This document shows positions 1 through 6,636 of a DNA stretch of 12,164 nt, in pieces. The translations under genes and the position numbers were made by a program. Source of the stretch: DAOVQB01 sp023128935 (lineage in GTDB: Bacteria > Eisenbacteria > RBG-16-71-46 > CAIMUX01 > WJJG01); NCBI GenBank assembly GCA_030628905.1, contig DAOVQB010000135.1:1-12164 (forward strand). The letters are read 5' to 3'. The notes below the pieces were generated by a model. The model saw only the letters and a program-made list of their open reading frames with translations. It ran no database searches and was not told where the DNA came from. Within the stretch, counting starts at the first letter, position 1; each line of letters begins with the position of its first letter.

Positions 1-12
1 CACAGTAGATCA

Positions 13-936
13 ATGATTGAGACGGATTCCAAACCACACTCCGGAGCAGGCCAGGACTCTCTGACCCTTGCGGGTCGCTATCCGTCCAGATCACGGGTCA
101 CTCTGCGCCTCGGTGGGCAGACGCTCACGCTTGGATCCCGCACGCTCATCATGGGGGTTATCAACTGCACGCCCGATTCCTTCTTTGACGGTGGCCAGTT
201 GTGTGAGCCCGGGCAAGGGGCCCACCGCTACAGCCAGGTTGTCGAAGAGGGCGCCGACTGGGTGGATGTGGGCGGGGAGAGCACGAGGCCCGGTGCGGAA
301 CCGGTGGACGAAGAAGAGGAATGGAGGCGGATTGCCCCCGTACTAGAAGCCGCCCGCAGGGCGGGCCACCCGGTGCCGCTCTCAATCGATACGACGAAGT
401 ATGGCGTGGCTGCACGTGCACTGGACGCTGGAGCGGTCATTATCAATGACGTCAGTGCCCTGCGGAGCGATCCGAACCTGGCGGACCTTGCCGCCCGTCA
501 CCGCGCGGGATTGATCCTCATGCACATGCGCGGCACGCCGCGCACGATGCAGCAGAACCCCACCTACGACAATCTCGTCCGGGAAATCAGCTCCATGCTG
601 TCCTCGGCCATCCGGACAGCCGAGGAGCACAACGTGGCAAAGGAACAGATTCTCATTGACCCTGGCATCGGATTCGGAAAAGCAGTAAAACATAATTTGG
701 AGATCATCCGGCATCTGGCCGAGTTCGCATCCCTGGGCCGGCCGGTCCTGATTGGGTGTTCGCGCAAGAGTTTTATCGGTGCCCTGTTGGACTTGCCGCC
801 CGACGAACGGCTAGAGGGTACACTGGCAGTGCATGCTGCCGCTGGACTGGCCGGCGCGCATGTGGTTCGGGTCCACGATGTCAAGGCGCACGTGCGGGCC
901 ATGCGTCTCGTCGATGCCCTGCTGGCAGCCCACTGA
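13..936 (+). CDS. folP: Dihydropteroate synthase
   Basis: This enzyme condenses 6-hydroxymethyl-dihydropterin pyrophosphate with p-aminobenzoate to give dihydropteroate in cytosolic folate synthesis. The 307-residue product shows the family motifs in order: NCTPDSFFDGG (51-61), GGESTRPGA (87-95), DTTK (126-129), NDVSAL (145-150), LMHMRGTPRTMQ (169-180), DPGIGFGK (217-224), SRKSFIG (250-256) and the closing RVHDV (286-290). These bind the pterin pyrophosphate and close the TIM barrel. The usual NVTPDSF reads NCTPDSF here, a mild variation. The conserved core begins near residue 47, so the N-terminus is somewhat long. Only 12 nt precede the ATG, so the start cannot be checked against a ribosome site. 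It is followed 14 nt later by cdaA on the same strand, a pairing known in many bacteria, often downstream of ftsH. Confidence 0.97.
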   Translation: MIETDSKPHSGAGQDSLTLAGRYPSRSRVTLRLGGQTLTLGSRTLIMGVINCTPDSFFDGGQLCEPGQGAHRYSQVVEEGADWVDVGGESTRPGAEPVDEEEEWRRIAPVLEAARRAGHPVPLSIDTTKYGVAARALDAGAVIINDVSALRSDPNLADLAARHRAGLILMHMRGTPRTMQQNPTYDNLVREISSMLSSAIRTAEEHNVAKEQILIDPGIGFGKAVKHNLEIIRHLAEFASLGRPVLIGCSRKSFIGALLDLPPDERLEGTLAVHAAAGLAGAHVVRVHDVKAHVRAMRLVDALLAAH

Positions 937-950
937 CACGGGGAGAGAGC

Positions 951-1730
951 ATGCCGCTTCCGATTCAGATCGAGTGGCTTCGAGATGCGATCGACATTCT
1001 GATCGTTACATTCCTCTTTTACAGACTCTTGATCCTTGTTCGCGGCACGCGCGCCGCTCAGATGTTCATCGGTCTCATCACCCTCGTGCTGCTGGCGGTT
1101 CTGGCCGAATGGCTTCATCTCTCCATGTTGAACTGGCTGGTGGACAGCCTGCGAACGGTCTGGGTCATCGCCTTTATCATCATCTTCCAGCCTGAGATGC
1201 GAAAGGCCCTAAGCCAGATTACAGAGAGCCGCCTTTTCAAGCGCTTCGTGCAAGTCCGCGAGCTCGGATACATCTCCGAGATGCACAGCGCCGTGGAGAG
1301 GATGAGCCGCAAGGGCCTGGGCGCACTCCTGGTGATCGAGAGAAACATCGGGCTCAAGAACTACCTCGAAACCGGAACTAGAATCGACGCGGATGTCTCG
1401 GCAGAGCTGATCGAGACCATCTTTACCCCCCCCTCCCCACTGCACGATGGAGCAATCATTCTTCAGGGCAATCAGCTTGTGGCGGCGGGGTGTATCCTGC
1501 CTCTCTCGGCGAATCCAGCCCTGGAGAGGGCCCTCGGAACTCGCCACCGGGCAGCAGTTGGTCTAACGGAAGAGACGGACGCCATTGTGATCGTCGTCTC
1601 TGAAGAGACGCGCCAGATCTCAATCGCCGAAGGTGGTCAGTTAACGCAGAATCTGCAGATCGGGGACCTGAAGAGTCGTTTGAGCGCCCTACTCAATGTC
1701 AAGATGAAGAAGAAGAAGAAGACAAAATGA
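951..1730 (+). CDS. cdaA: Diadenylate cyclase CdaA (DisA_N domain, membrane-bound)
   Basis: This protein makes cyclic di-AMP from two ATP. The chosen ATG (951) follows a purine-rich GGGGAGAGAG site and gives 259 residues. The reading frame stays open upstream to 756, but that part lies inside folP. Three hydrophobic helices (about 12-30, 38-58 and 61-79) precede a cytosolic DAC domain. The catalytic signatures are intact: DGA at 166-168 (within PLHDGAIIL) and RHR at 198-200 (within GTRHRAAVGL), followed by TEETDAIVIVVSEE. Length and layout match CdaA/YbbP proteins. The C-terminus ends in an unusual lysine run, KMKKKKKTK. It is probably co-transcribed with folP. In many bacteria the next gene encodes the activator CdaR/YbbR, but here the next gene is convergent and unrelated. 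Confidence 0.96.
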   Translation: MPLPIQIEWLRDAIDILIVTFLFYRLLILVRGTRAAQMFIGLITLVLLAVLAEWLHLSMLNWLVDSLRTVWVIAFIIIFQPEMRKALSQITESRLFKRFVQVRELGYISEMHSAVERMSRKGLGALLVIERNIGLKNYLETGTRIDADVSAELIETIFTPPSPLHDGAIILQGNQLVAAGCILPLSANPALERALGTRHRAAVGLTEETDAIVIVVSEETRQISIAEGGQLTQNLQIGDLKSRLSALLNVKMKKKKKTK

Positions 1731-1733
1731 AGG

Positions 1734-1761
1734 TCCGGGGATGCTTTGCGCTTGGCCCGGA
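1734..1761 (+). terminator. Weak inverted repeat after cdaA
   Basis: TCCGGG (1734-1739) can pair with CCCGGA (1756-1761) across a 16-nt loop, followed by TTTCTC. It lies just after the cdaA stop in the gap between convergent genes. The short stem, long loop and poor T-tract make it a weak terminator candidate. I see nothing else convincing in the 150 nt between cdaA and the convergent gene. Confidence 0.25.
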
Positions 1762-1880
1762 TTTCTCACCAGCCGTCTGCTGCACCGCGCGTAGCTGCAC
1801 GCGCCCACTTCGTCATATGCCCCTCGGCATCCCATGCACCTAGGCGCCCTTGTTCGCGAGGTCCAGCGAGAAATGCGGAT

Positions 1881-2846
1881 CTAGAAGTTCTCAATCCGCA
1901 CAATCATAATGCCCTTGAAGGATTCCACGCGCTTCAGATAGGTCTCAAGCAGCACCTTCTCCACCTTGCCGCCCGCATAGACCCCTTCCAGAGGCTTTGA
2001 CGCGGGATGGATCAGATAGACCTGGCCGTCTTCCACCCGCAGGATCCCCACATGGCCGATGATCGCCCCCGTCGCCCGCAACTTCTTCCCCAGCGCCGTG
2101 GATTCATCGCTCACGAAGAAAACACCATCTCCACTGCGAAGCACCCCAAAGTTGATCTTCTCCCTGGGAATATAGCGCACAGAATCCGGTTCGAAGCGGG
2201 TGGAGCCGGCCCGGTCAGGCTCGGAGGGACCCAGGGTCTCGGTTGCATCCTTCCCCCATAGCCCCGATCTGATCATATCGACCGCGTAGTCCAGGTGGAC
2301 GGGGCTGTCGTAGTCGACCTGGCCTTGCTCATTGACAACCTCTTCGAGCGTCGCCCCGTAGAATCGGGTCCCGAAGGCGAACTGCACAGCCTCCAGGGCG
2401 TTGCTGGACCGGCCCAGTTCTGTAGTGCGATAGAAGAAGAGAATGCAATCGGTGCCGAAGTCATCCACCAGGCGGCCCTCGTGCGCGTAGCCGCCGGGCT
2501 GCAGCCCGAAGATGTACTTGGCATCACCCCGTTTCCGGAAGTAGTCGGCCCATGCTGCGATACGCTGCCCCAAATCAAGCGTGCTGAACTCCACCATGAG
2601 CGAGTCGATCAAGGAAGATGGCAGTGTGCGATCGCCATCCAGGTTGAACTGGACCATCTTCTGGTAGCGCTGCATAAGGCGCTCCTGGCGCATGTCCCCA
2701 GCCGGTACTGTCCCCGTGGTCGGCCCTGGATCATCTTGGGCCACAGACTCGGCAACTCCCCACATCAGGGCAACGATCCACAGACCCAACAGTCTTGCCC
2801 CCAGTGCCCTGGGATCGAACCCCTTTGGCCTCCGCACACAACTCAT
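1881..2846 (-). CDS. Secreted DUF1460 / NlpC-P60-like peptidase or amidase
   Basis: The 321-residue product starts at the ATG ending at 2846. AGGGAG lies 7 nt upstream of this codon. The frame could also open at a GTG (2882), but that lacks a ribosome site. A signal peptide is visible: basic MSCVRRPKGF, hydrophobic stretch about 19-32, probable cleavage after ESVA (residue 37). The mature part resembles the DUF1460 family of N-acetylmuramoyl-L-alanine amidase-like proteins, which have a papain-type fold. The likely nucleophile is Cys134 in FGTDCILFF, followed by HLDYAVDMI, then a GD strand (LRSGDGVFF, 236-244). The likely His265 lies in IIGHVGILR and a second His280 in YLIHPAS. An action on cell-wall peptide in the envelope is an inference. 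It follows the propeller gene in the same direction almost without a gap, so the two are probably co-expressed. Confidence 0.72.
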   Translation of the reverse strand: MSCVRRPKGFDPRALGARLLGLWIVALMWGVAESVAQDDPGPTTGTVPAGDMRQERLMQRYQKMVQFNLDGDRTLPSSLIDSLMVEFSTLDLGQRIAAWADYFRKRGDAKYIFGLQPGGYAHEGRLVDDFGTDCILFFYRTTELGRSSNALEAVQFAFGTRFYGATLEEVVNEQGQVDYDSPVHLDYAVDMIRSGLWGKDATETLGPSEPDRAGSTRFEPDSVRYIPREKINFGVLRSGDGVFFVSDESTALGKKLRATGAIIGHVGILRVEDGQVYLIHPASKPLEGVYAGGKVEKVLLETYLKRVESFKGIMIVRIENF

Positions 2847-2882
2847 CGATCTACTCCCTGACCCCAGACTGACTCCCCGCAC

Positions 2883-5420
2883 TCACCGGAACTTGACGAT
2901 CTTGCCAACATAGCTGTGTTCACCTACACGCGTCGAGGCCATATAGATCCCGTTCGGCGCCTCCTGACCGCGCTCATCTCTCCCATCCCAAGTCCACTGG
3001 AGAGATGTCCCCCCATCAGGAGCAGACACCGCCTCGCTCCCCCGCAAACGCCGGACGACCTGTCCGTGAACACTAATAATGCGTATCTCCAGTTCCGATT
3101 CCAACTGCTCGGACCCAAAGTCGCTGCACACGACAGACCCGTTGCTCAGGGAATTACCATCCTCAGGCTGAGTCCCGCTGGTTTGAATCGAGGGGGGGTG
3201 GTGGAGTGCGTGCCCCGAGGCACCATCCCAGCCACTGCGCTCCACGTAATCCGAGGCGTCCAGATTGCAGCGCAAGAGGACCTGTTGACTGAAGGGATTC
3301 GGAGACGCCTGAATCGGAAGCGGGCGGCTAATCAGGAGGGTTGGTTCTGGGGGAGCGGTCACAAAGAGCCCGTAGCGCGTCCCAATAAACACCTTCCGCC
3401 CCTCAGGGCCGACCGCAAGGCTGATCGCGGGCAGCTGCAGGGGTATCGGAACCTCGATCCAGGAGTGATCCGCGTCAGATGTCCAGAAGACCCCCCGCGC
3501 CGTGCGGCAGAGCAGCACACGGGGGCGCTCCAAGGCAGAAAACACCGCAGTGACCCGCTCGCCCGCGAACGCGACAAGGTCCCAAGTGCCGGTGGTCGCG
3601 CGGCGATAGAGCCCCGCATCGGTTCCCAGCCAGATGTGGCCGCCCGAGCAGTCCACCGAAAGCACATCACGCCCCTGCGGGAGGGATGCCTGGTCGCTGA
3701 TACACTGAAGCATGGCCTGGGGAGATAGTAGCAACTCCGCGCTCGAGTCCGGCATGGCCGCTCGAGCCGGACTCCAGCACCCAACCTCCGCGGGACCGAC
3801 ATAGACACCAAGCTCGGTGTCCAGGCGCAGTGCCTCTCCCCCTTCGGCTACCTCGATCGAGAGGACCGAAAGGCGGCGCAGGCCCCGGTTCTGCCATTCC
3901 CAGGTCCGGCCCGTGTCAGTGGACCGTAGTATGCCGCGAGAGGTCCCCAGCCAGATCACTGATCTGTCGAGATCACAAGCCAGACATCTCACCTGGAGAG
4001 GCCTTGCGGATAAGACACGCTGCCAGGTCGCCCCGCTGTCAATGCTACGCAGCAGCTGCCCGGACCCAGTTACCGCAAGCAGATGGCCTGCCGGGGCCTC
4101 TGCCAAGTGAAGGATATCCCCGCAGGCTTTGGCTCCCTGGCAAAAGACGCTCCCGGCCTGCAGCCACGATCTCCCGCTATCACCGCTCACAAAGATCCCT
4201 TCAGAGCAAGCGGCACACAGCTCGCGCCCCATCTTCAGACAGACCGCGCGAACAGCCTTGGGCAGATCCCCGCAGACAGCCACGAACGACCGAGCCCCGT
4301 CCCGGCTTACAAACAGCCCCTCCCACTCTGTTAAAGCCAGAAGGAGGGACGGATCCGAGGGATGCATAAAGACTTCTCTAAGGAGCGGCCGGCGATCTTC
4401 GCCCGGACTACGCGCATTCAGGTGATCATCGCCCGAACTACGCGCGTCTAGGTGATCCTCGCCCAAACTTGGCCCAACCGGCATCTGCTCACTGCCAGGA
4501 TACTCGAACCGTGCACGCCATCTTTCCCACGTCCCGTCTTGATGGATCTCCCAGACAGCGCCGTCGCGCATCAGCAGCAAAGCCCCCTGACTCGACTTGC
4601 CTTCCGCGGGGATGAGCGCCACAGCTCTGCGGGCAACGTCCGGGGGCACCCACCCGATCAGGCCAAACTCTCCCCAGGAGTAGTCCTCCTCTGGGAAACC
4701 GATGACCGACTGCGCATCGACACCTCCCATGACGCCAAGGCCAAGGGAATCAACGAACTCACGGTGGATAAGAGATCTTTCATCGCTGTATGGATCGGCC
4801 TGCCGCGGCCAAACAGGCACCCCCTGCAGGGGGGCATCGGGCAACCAACCCAGCAAGGCACCATTGGAAAGCAGAATCAGCACGGTCTGGTCCACGGCGC
4901 CACATGGAGACACCTGAACCCTCTGAATCGCATATTGCCGGGGAAGCGGGAGTCTCTGCCAGGCCCCATCCCCAAAACCTTGTGCAGGCGGGGCCCAGAG
5001 GATCAGTTCGTCACGGGCCGTCCGCGCCAGCGCCCGCCCCCGCGCCAGGGGAAAGATTTCCCGGATATCCGCCCCCTCGGGACCCAGGGGCTCAAAGCGC
5101 CATTCGGCGGTTGGATGTACTGGGGCATCACCTTGGGCAACACTGGGAAAGAGCATTCCCTGCGCAAGCAGGAGACACCCGAGCGCGATGCCACGGAGAA
5201 GCGCCGGTGGCCGCATCGTGGGAAGCGCCTGTGGCTGCATCGTGGGAAGCGCCTGTGGCCGCATCGTGGGAAGCGCCTGTGGCCATATTAGTGGCAGCAT
5301 CCGTGAAAGCAGCCTCGAACACAGCGCTGGACACGCCAAAATGGCTAGCCATCGCCGCAGGGGATTCCCCTCCCCTCGACGGCGATCTGGTCGATACAAC
5401 CCCGTCTCGACGGATGTCAT
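2883..5420 (-). CDS. Secreted Asp-box (BNR/VPS10-like) beta-propeller with FlgD/type-IX-like C-terminal domain
   Basis: The product is a large exported protein of 845 residues. A signal-peptide-like segment sits unusually deep (about 70-96, ending SVAQG), preceded by an 8-residue tandem repeat (M-R/Q-P-Q-A-L-P-T). The body has Asp boxes (S-x-D-x-G-x-S/T-W/F): SRDGARSF (372), SGDSGRSW (412), SIDSGATW (459), STDTGRTW (500) and a degenerate TSDADHSW (647). These are typical of sialidase/VPS10/Ycf48-like propellers. The C-terminus starts with SPNPF (706) and ends with WDGRDERGQ (811-819) and PNGIY (822-826). That is a FlgD-Ig or type-IX-sorting-like domain, but with an insertion of about 50 residues (723-775). 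Purine-rich GAGGAGG and AGGGAG precede the ATG at 5420. An in-frame ATG at 5216 would leave a normal-length signal peptide but lacks a ribosome site. The ligand and role are unknown; no sialidase catalytic residues are claimed. Confidence 0.82.
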   Translation of the reverse strand: MTSVETGLYRPDRRRGEGNPLRRWLAILACPALCSRLLSRMLPLIWPQALPTMRPQALPTMQPQALPTMRPPALLRGIALGCLLLAQGMLFPSVAQGDAPVHPTAEWRFEPLGPEGADIREIFPLARGRALARTARDELILWAPPAQGFGDGAWQRLPLPRQYAIQRVQVSPCGAVDQTVLILLSNGALLGWLPDAPLQGVPVWPRQADPYSDERSLIHREFVDSLGLGVMGGVDAQSVIGFPEEDYSWGEFGLIGWVPPDVARRAVALIPAEGKSSQGALLLMRDGAVWEIHQDGTWERWRARFEYPGSEQMPVGPSLGEDHLDARSSGDDHLNARSPGEDRRPLLREVFMHPSDPSLLLALTEWEGLFVSRDGARSFVAVCGDLPKAVRAVCLKMGRELCAACSEGIFVSGDSGRSWLQAGSVFCQGAKACGDILHLAEAPAGHLLAVTGSGQLLRSIDSGATWQRVLSARPLQVRCLACDLDRSVIWLGTSRGILRSTDTGRTWEWQNRGLRRLSVLSIEVAEGGEALRLDTELGVYVGPAEVGCWSPARAAMPDSSAELLLSPQAMLQCISDQASLPQGRDVLSVDCSGGHIWLGTDAGLYRRATTGTWDLVAFAGERVTAVFSALERPRVLLCRTARGVFWTSDADHSWIEVPIPLQLPAISLAVGPEGRKVFIGTRYGLFVTAPPEPTLLISRPLPIQASPNPFSQQVLLRCNLDASDYVERSGWDGASGHALHHPPSIQTSGTQPEDGNSLSNGSVVCSDFGSEQLESELEIRIISVHGQVVRRLRGSEAVSAPDGGTSLQWTWDGRDERGQEAPNGIYMASTRVGEHSYVGKIVKFR
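4394..4475 (-). repeat. 30-bp tandem repeat inside the propeller gene
   Basis: Two 30-bp units (4394-4423 and 4424-4453) and a diverged third (from 4454) all start GATC(T/A/C)TCGCCC. In protein they give a 10-residue repeat of the form GEDHLDARSS / GDDHLNARSP / GEDRR, at residues 320-343. It is a hydrophilic linker between the N-terminal region and the Asp-box blades. The unit length keeps the reading frame. Confidence 0.75.
5198..5284 (-). repeat. 24-bp minisatellite in the propeller N-terminus
   Basis: Three nearly identical 24-bp units (5213-5236, 5237-5260, 5261-5284) start GCATCGTGGGAAGC on the + strand. A partial unit precedes them at about 5198-5212. On the coding (-) strand each unit reads M-(R/Q)-P-(Q/P)-A-L-P-T, so each carries an in-frame ATG. 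The array lies between the upstream ATG (5420) and the signal-peptide core of the propeller protein. Confidence 0.85.
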
Positions 5421-5449
5421 TGCTCCCTCTGACCTCCTCGCGAGGGAGT

Positions 5450-5684
5450 CTAATGAGAGCCCCGGGCAGTAGCAAGCCGTTCTTGGTCGTTCTTGGTCGT
5501 CTCCCCCTCAGGAATCTGCAGCAGCCATGCGATGCGGGCTGCCGCAATCCCGCCAACGTCCAGATTCGTCCGAACGCCCGCCCTCTGACACAGGTCGTCC
5601 CTGTAACCGATGATCACGCAAGCAGTTACGCGTTTGCCCCGGGGCACGGGTGTAAGGAGCTGCAGAACAATCAGTTACCGGATT
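5450..5684 (-). pseudogene. Decayed C-terminal gene fragment, possibly alkaline-phosphatase superfamily
   Basis: The - strand frame is open from about 5674 to a stop at 5450, with no plausible start and an in-frame TAA (5675-5677) close to the insertion-sequence edge. The readable part includes PVPRGKRV, VIIGYRD, AGVRTNLDVGGIAA and IAWLLQIPEGET. The pattern G-V-R-T-x-x-D-x-G-x-I-A-x(n)-LL-x-IP resembles the C-terminal end of alkaline-phosphatase/phosphopentomutase-like proteins. That family call is weak. A 10-bp tandem duplication near its end shifts the frame. It lies 30 nt upstream of the propeller gene and probably was the first gene of the same operon before the insertion. Confidence 0.35.
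5481..5500. repeat. Perfect 10-bp tandem duplication
   Basis: TCTTGGTCGT occurs twice back to back (5481-5490 and 5491-5500), preceded by a further CGT. Ten bases is not a multiple of three, so the duplication shifts the reading frame of the - strand fragment it lies in. Without it, that frame would continue from GETTKN into GLLLPGAL. Confidence 0.8.
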
Positions 5685-5714
5685 GGCCCGGTATCGCGTC
5701 AGAATTCGGTTGGG
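5685..5714 (+). repeat. Left terminal inverted repeat (IRL)
   Basis: It begins GGCCCGGTATCGCGTCAG and continues AATTCGGTTGGG. Compared with the reverse complement of 8562-8591, it matches at 27 of 30 positions, with differences at positions 5, 19 and 29. Outside 5685 the match stops. Confidence 0.9.
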
Positions 5715-5742
5715 CATTGCTAAGTGATTGACTTGTAGAGTC

Positions 5743-5775
5743 TTACCTGTGTGGTCGGAGTCCTTACTATATCAT
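5743..5775 (+). promoter_or_regulatory. Possible IS promoter
   Basis: In the AT-richer leader of the element, TTACCT (5743-5748) is followed after 16 nt by TACTAT (5765-5770), with an overlapping TATCAT (5770-5775). The -10 match is fair and the -35 poor. It is the best sigma-70-like candidate I can see upstream of orfA. Confidence 0.25.
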
Positions 5776-5842
5776 AATCGGTGGAAGGAGAGGTCTCTCG
5801 GGCCCGTTTTTGTATTTGGGCTTGCGTGAATGGCTCTGTATT

Positions 5843-5887
5843 GTTAGTGTATGGACATACAGAAAGGACATAGGTCCATATACTAAC
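5843..5887 (+). promoter_or_regulatory. 14-bp stem-loop abutting the orfA ribosome site
   Basis: GTTAGTGTATGGAC (5843-5856) pairs fully with GTCCATATACTAAC (5874-5887), with one G-U wobble and a 17-nt loop. The next base begins AGGAGG (5888-5893), then the orfA ATG at 5900. Two small alternative hairpins lie within it: GTATG/CATAC at 5849-5860 and GGAC/GTCC at 5866-5877. They cannot form together with the long stem. It could be a repressor operator or an mRNA structure damping transposase translation; which one is inference. Confidence 0.7.
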
Positions 5888-5899
5888 AGGAGGTTCGGC

Positions 5900-6571
5900 A
5901 TGGTTTCCCATCGCTCGCCCGAGTTGCTCCTGGGGCTGCTGAAGTCGAAGCCGGTGGTGGATCTGGCCGCGATTCGCAGCGCGCTGGGGGAGGTCTCGCA
6001 CATGACTGCCTTTCGCTATCTCCGGCAGGTGCCCTATCGACGCAGCTACAACCATAACGGACGCTACTACAGTCACCACGATCCCTCGCGCTACGACAGG
6101 TTCGGGCTATGGAGTTGGCAGAACATCCACTTCTCAGTCGACGGCAGCCTGAAGAACACGGTGCGGCGTCTGGTGCATGAGGCCGAGACGGGGGCCACCC
6201 AGCGGGAGCTCCAAGAGCGTTTGCGTGTGCGCACCTACAACACGCTCCTCGATCTTTTACGCAAGGAAGAGATCGACCGCGACTGTCTGGCCCGCGTCTA
6301 CCTCTACCTGCACACCGACGGGCGTGTCCGGGCATCACAGATCGAGCGGCGCCAAGAGCTTCTGGCCCATGCCGCCGAGAGCCGCGAGGCCGAGGTCAGC
6401 GACGCGGTCGTCATCGAGGTGTTGTTGACACTGATTCGCCATCCAGGACTGGGACCGGGGGAGGTGGTGCGCCGGCTGCGCGGTCACTCGCCGCCGGTAC
6501 CCCGGCCACAGGTTGGGGCCGTCTTCACCCGCTACGCACTCGGGGAAAAAGGGGGCTCCTCGAAGCACTGA
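5900..6571 (+). CDS. IS orfA: multi-HTH DNA-binding accessory protein
   Basis: The product has 223 residues. The ATG at 5900 has a perfect AGGAGG with 6-nt spacing, which decides it over the in-frame ATG at 5810. Three helix-turn-helix-like stretches are visible. About 19-43 reads VDLAAIRSALGEVSHMTAFRYL. About 85-137 is a winged-helix pattern with recognition-like segment TQRELQERLRVRTYNTLLDLL and a wing at ARVYLYLH. About 168-212 holds GLGPGEVVRRL and VGAVFTRYAL. There is no catalytic domain. Its position between a terminal repeat and the transposase, on the same strand, suggests that it recognises the IS ends or regulates the transposase. The gene ends after an A5/G5 run where the orfB frame (-1) is also open, so an OrfAB fusion is possible. 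Confidence 0.75.
   Translation: MVSHRSPELLLGLLKSKPVVDLAAIRSALGEVSHMTAFRYLRQVPYRRSYNHNGRYYSHHDPSRYDRFGLWSWQNIHFSVDGSLKNTVRRLVHEAETGATQRELQERLRVRTYNTLLDLLRKEEIDRDCLARVYLYLHTDGRVRASQIERRQELLAHAAESREAEVSDAVVIEVLLTLIRHPGLGPGEVVRRLRGHSPPVPRPQVGAVFTRYALGEKGGSSKH
6544..6553 (+). promoter_or_regulatory. Candidate -1 frameshift site linking orfA to orfB
   Basis: Near the orfA end the sequence is GGGGAAAAAGGGGG (6542-6555), read GGG GAA AAA GGG in the orfA frame. The AAA codon (6548-6550) can re-pair perfectly one base back (6547-6549), moving into the orfB frame. The new frame reads RGLLEALKIFRCKAARAG before the orfB ATG at 6637. The P-site codon GAA re-pairs imperfectly. A small GTGC/GCAC hairpin lies about 30 nt downstream (near 6583-6594). 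Frameshifting of this kind is well known in IS elements; here it is inferred. Confidence 0.4.
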
Positions 6572-6636
6572 AAATCTTCCGGTGCAAGGCCGCACGGGCG
6601 GGCTGGTCTGCCCAGGAGATCGCGCGAGCCACCACG

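Noticed and set aside
756..950. Longer N-terminus for the cyclase, inside folP
   Set aside because: It overlaps the conserved folP end in another frame, and the ATG at 951 has a good ribosome site and starts a standard CdaA.
5198..5284. CRISPR-like array
   Set aside because: The 24-bp units are contiguous with no spacers and lie in a coding frame.
2916..5731. Several long open frames on the + strand opposite the propeller gene
   Set aside because: They lack ribosome sites and recognisable motifs, and they mirror a GC-rich coding strand. The - strand frame has clear Asp boxes and a C-terminal domain.
6542..6571. A simple frameshift error splitting one transposase gene
   Set aside because: orfA ends soon after the run with its own stop, and each product is a coherent domain set. 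A two-gene layout with possible frameshifting is common in IS elements. An error cannot be fully excluded without reads.
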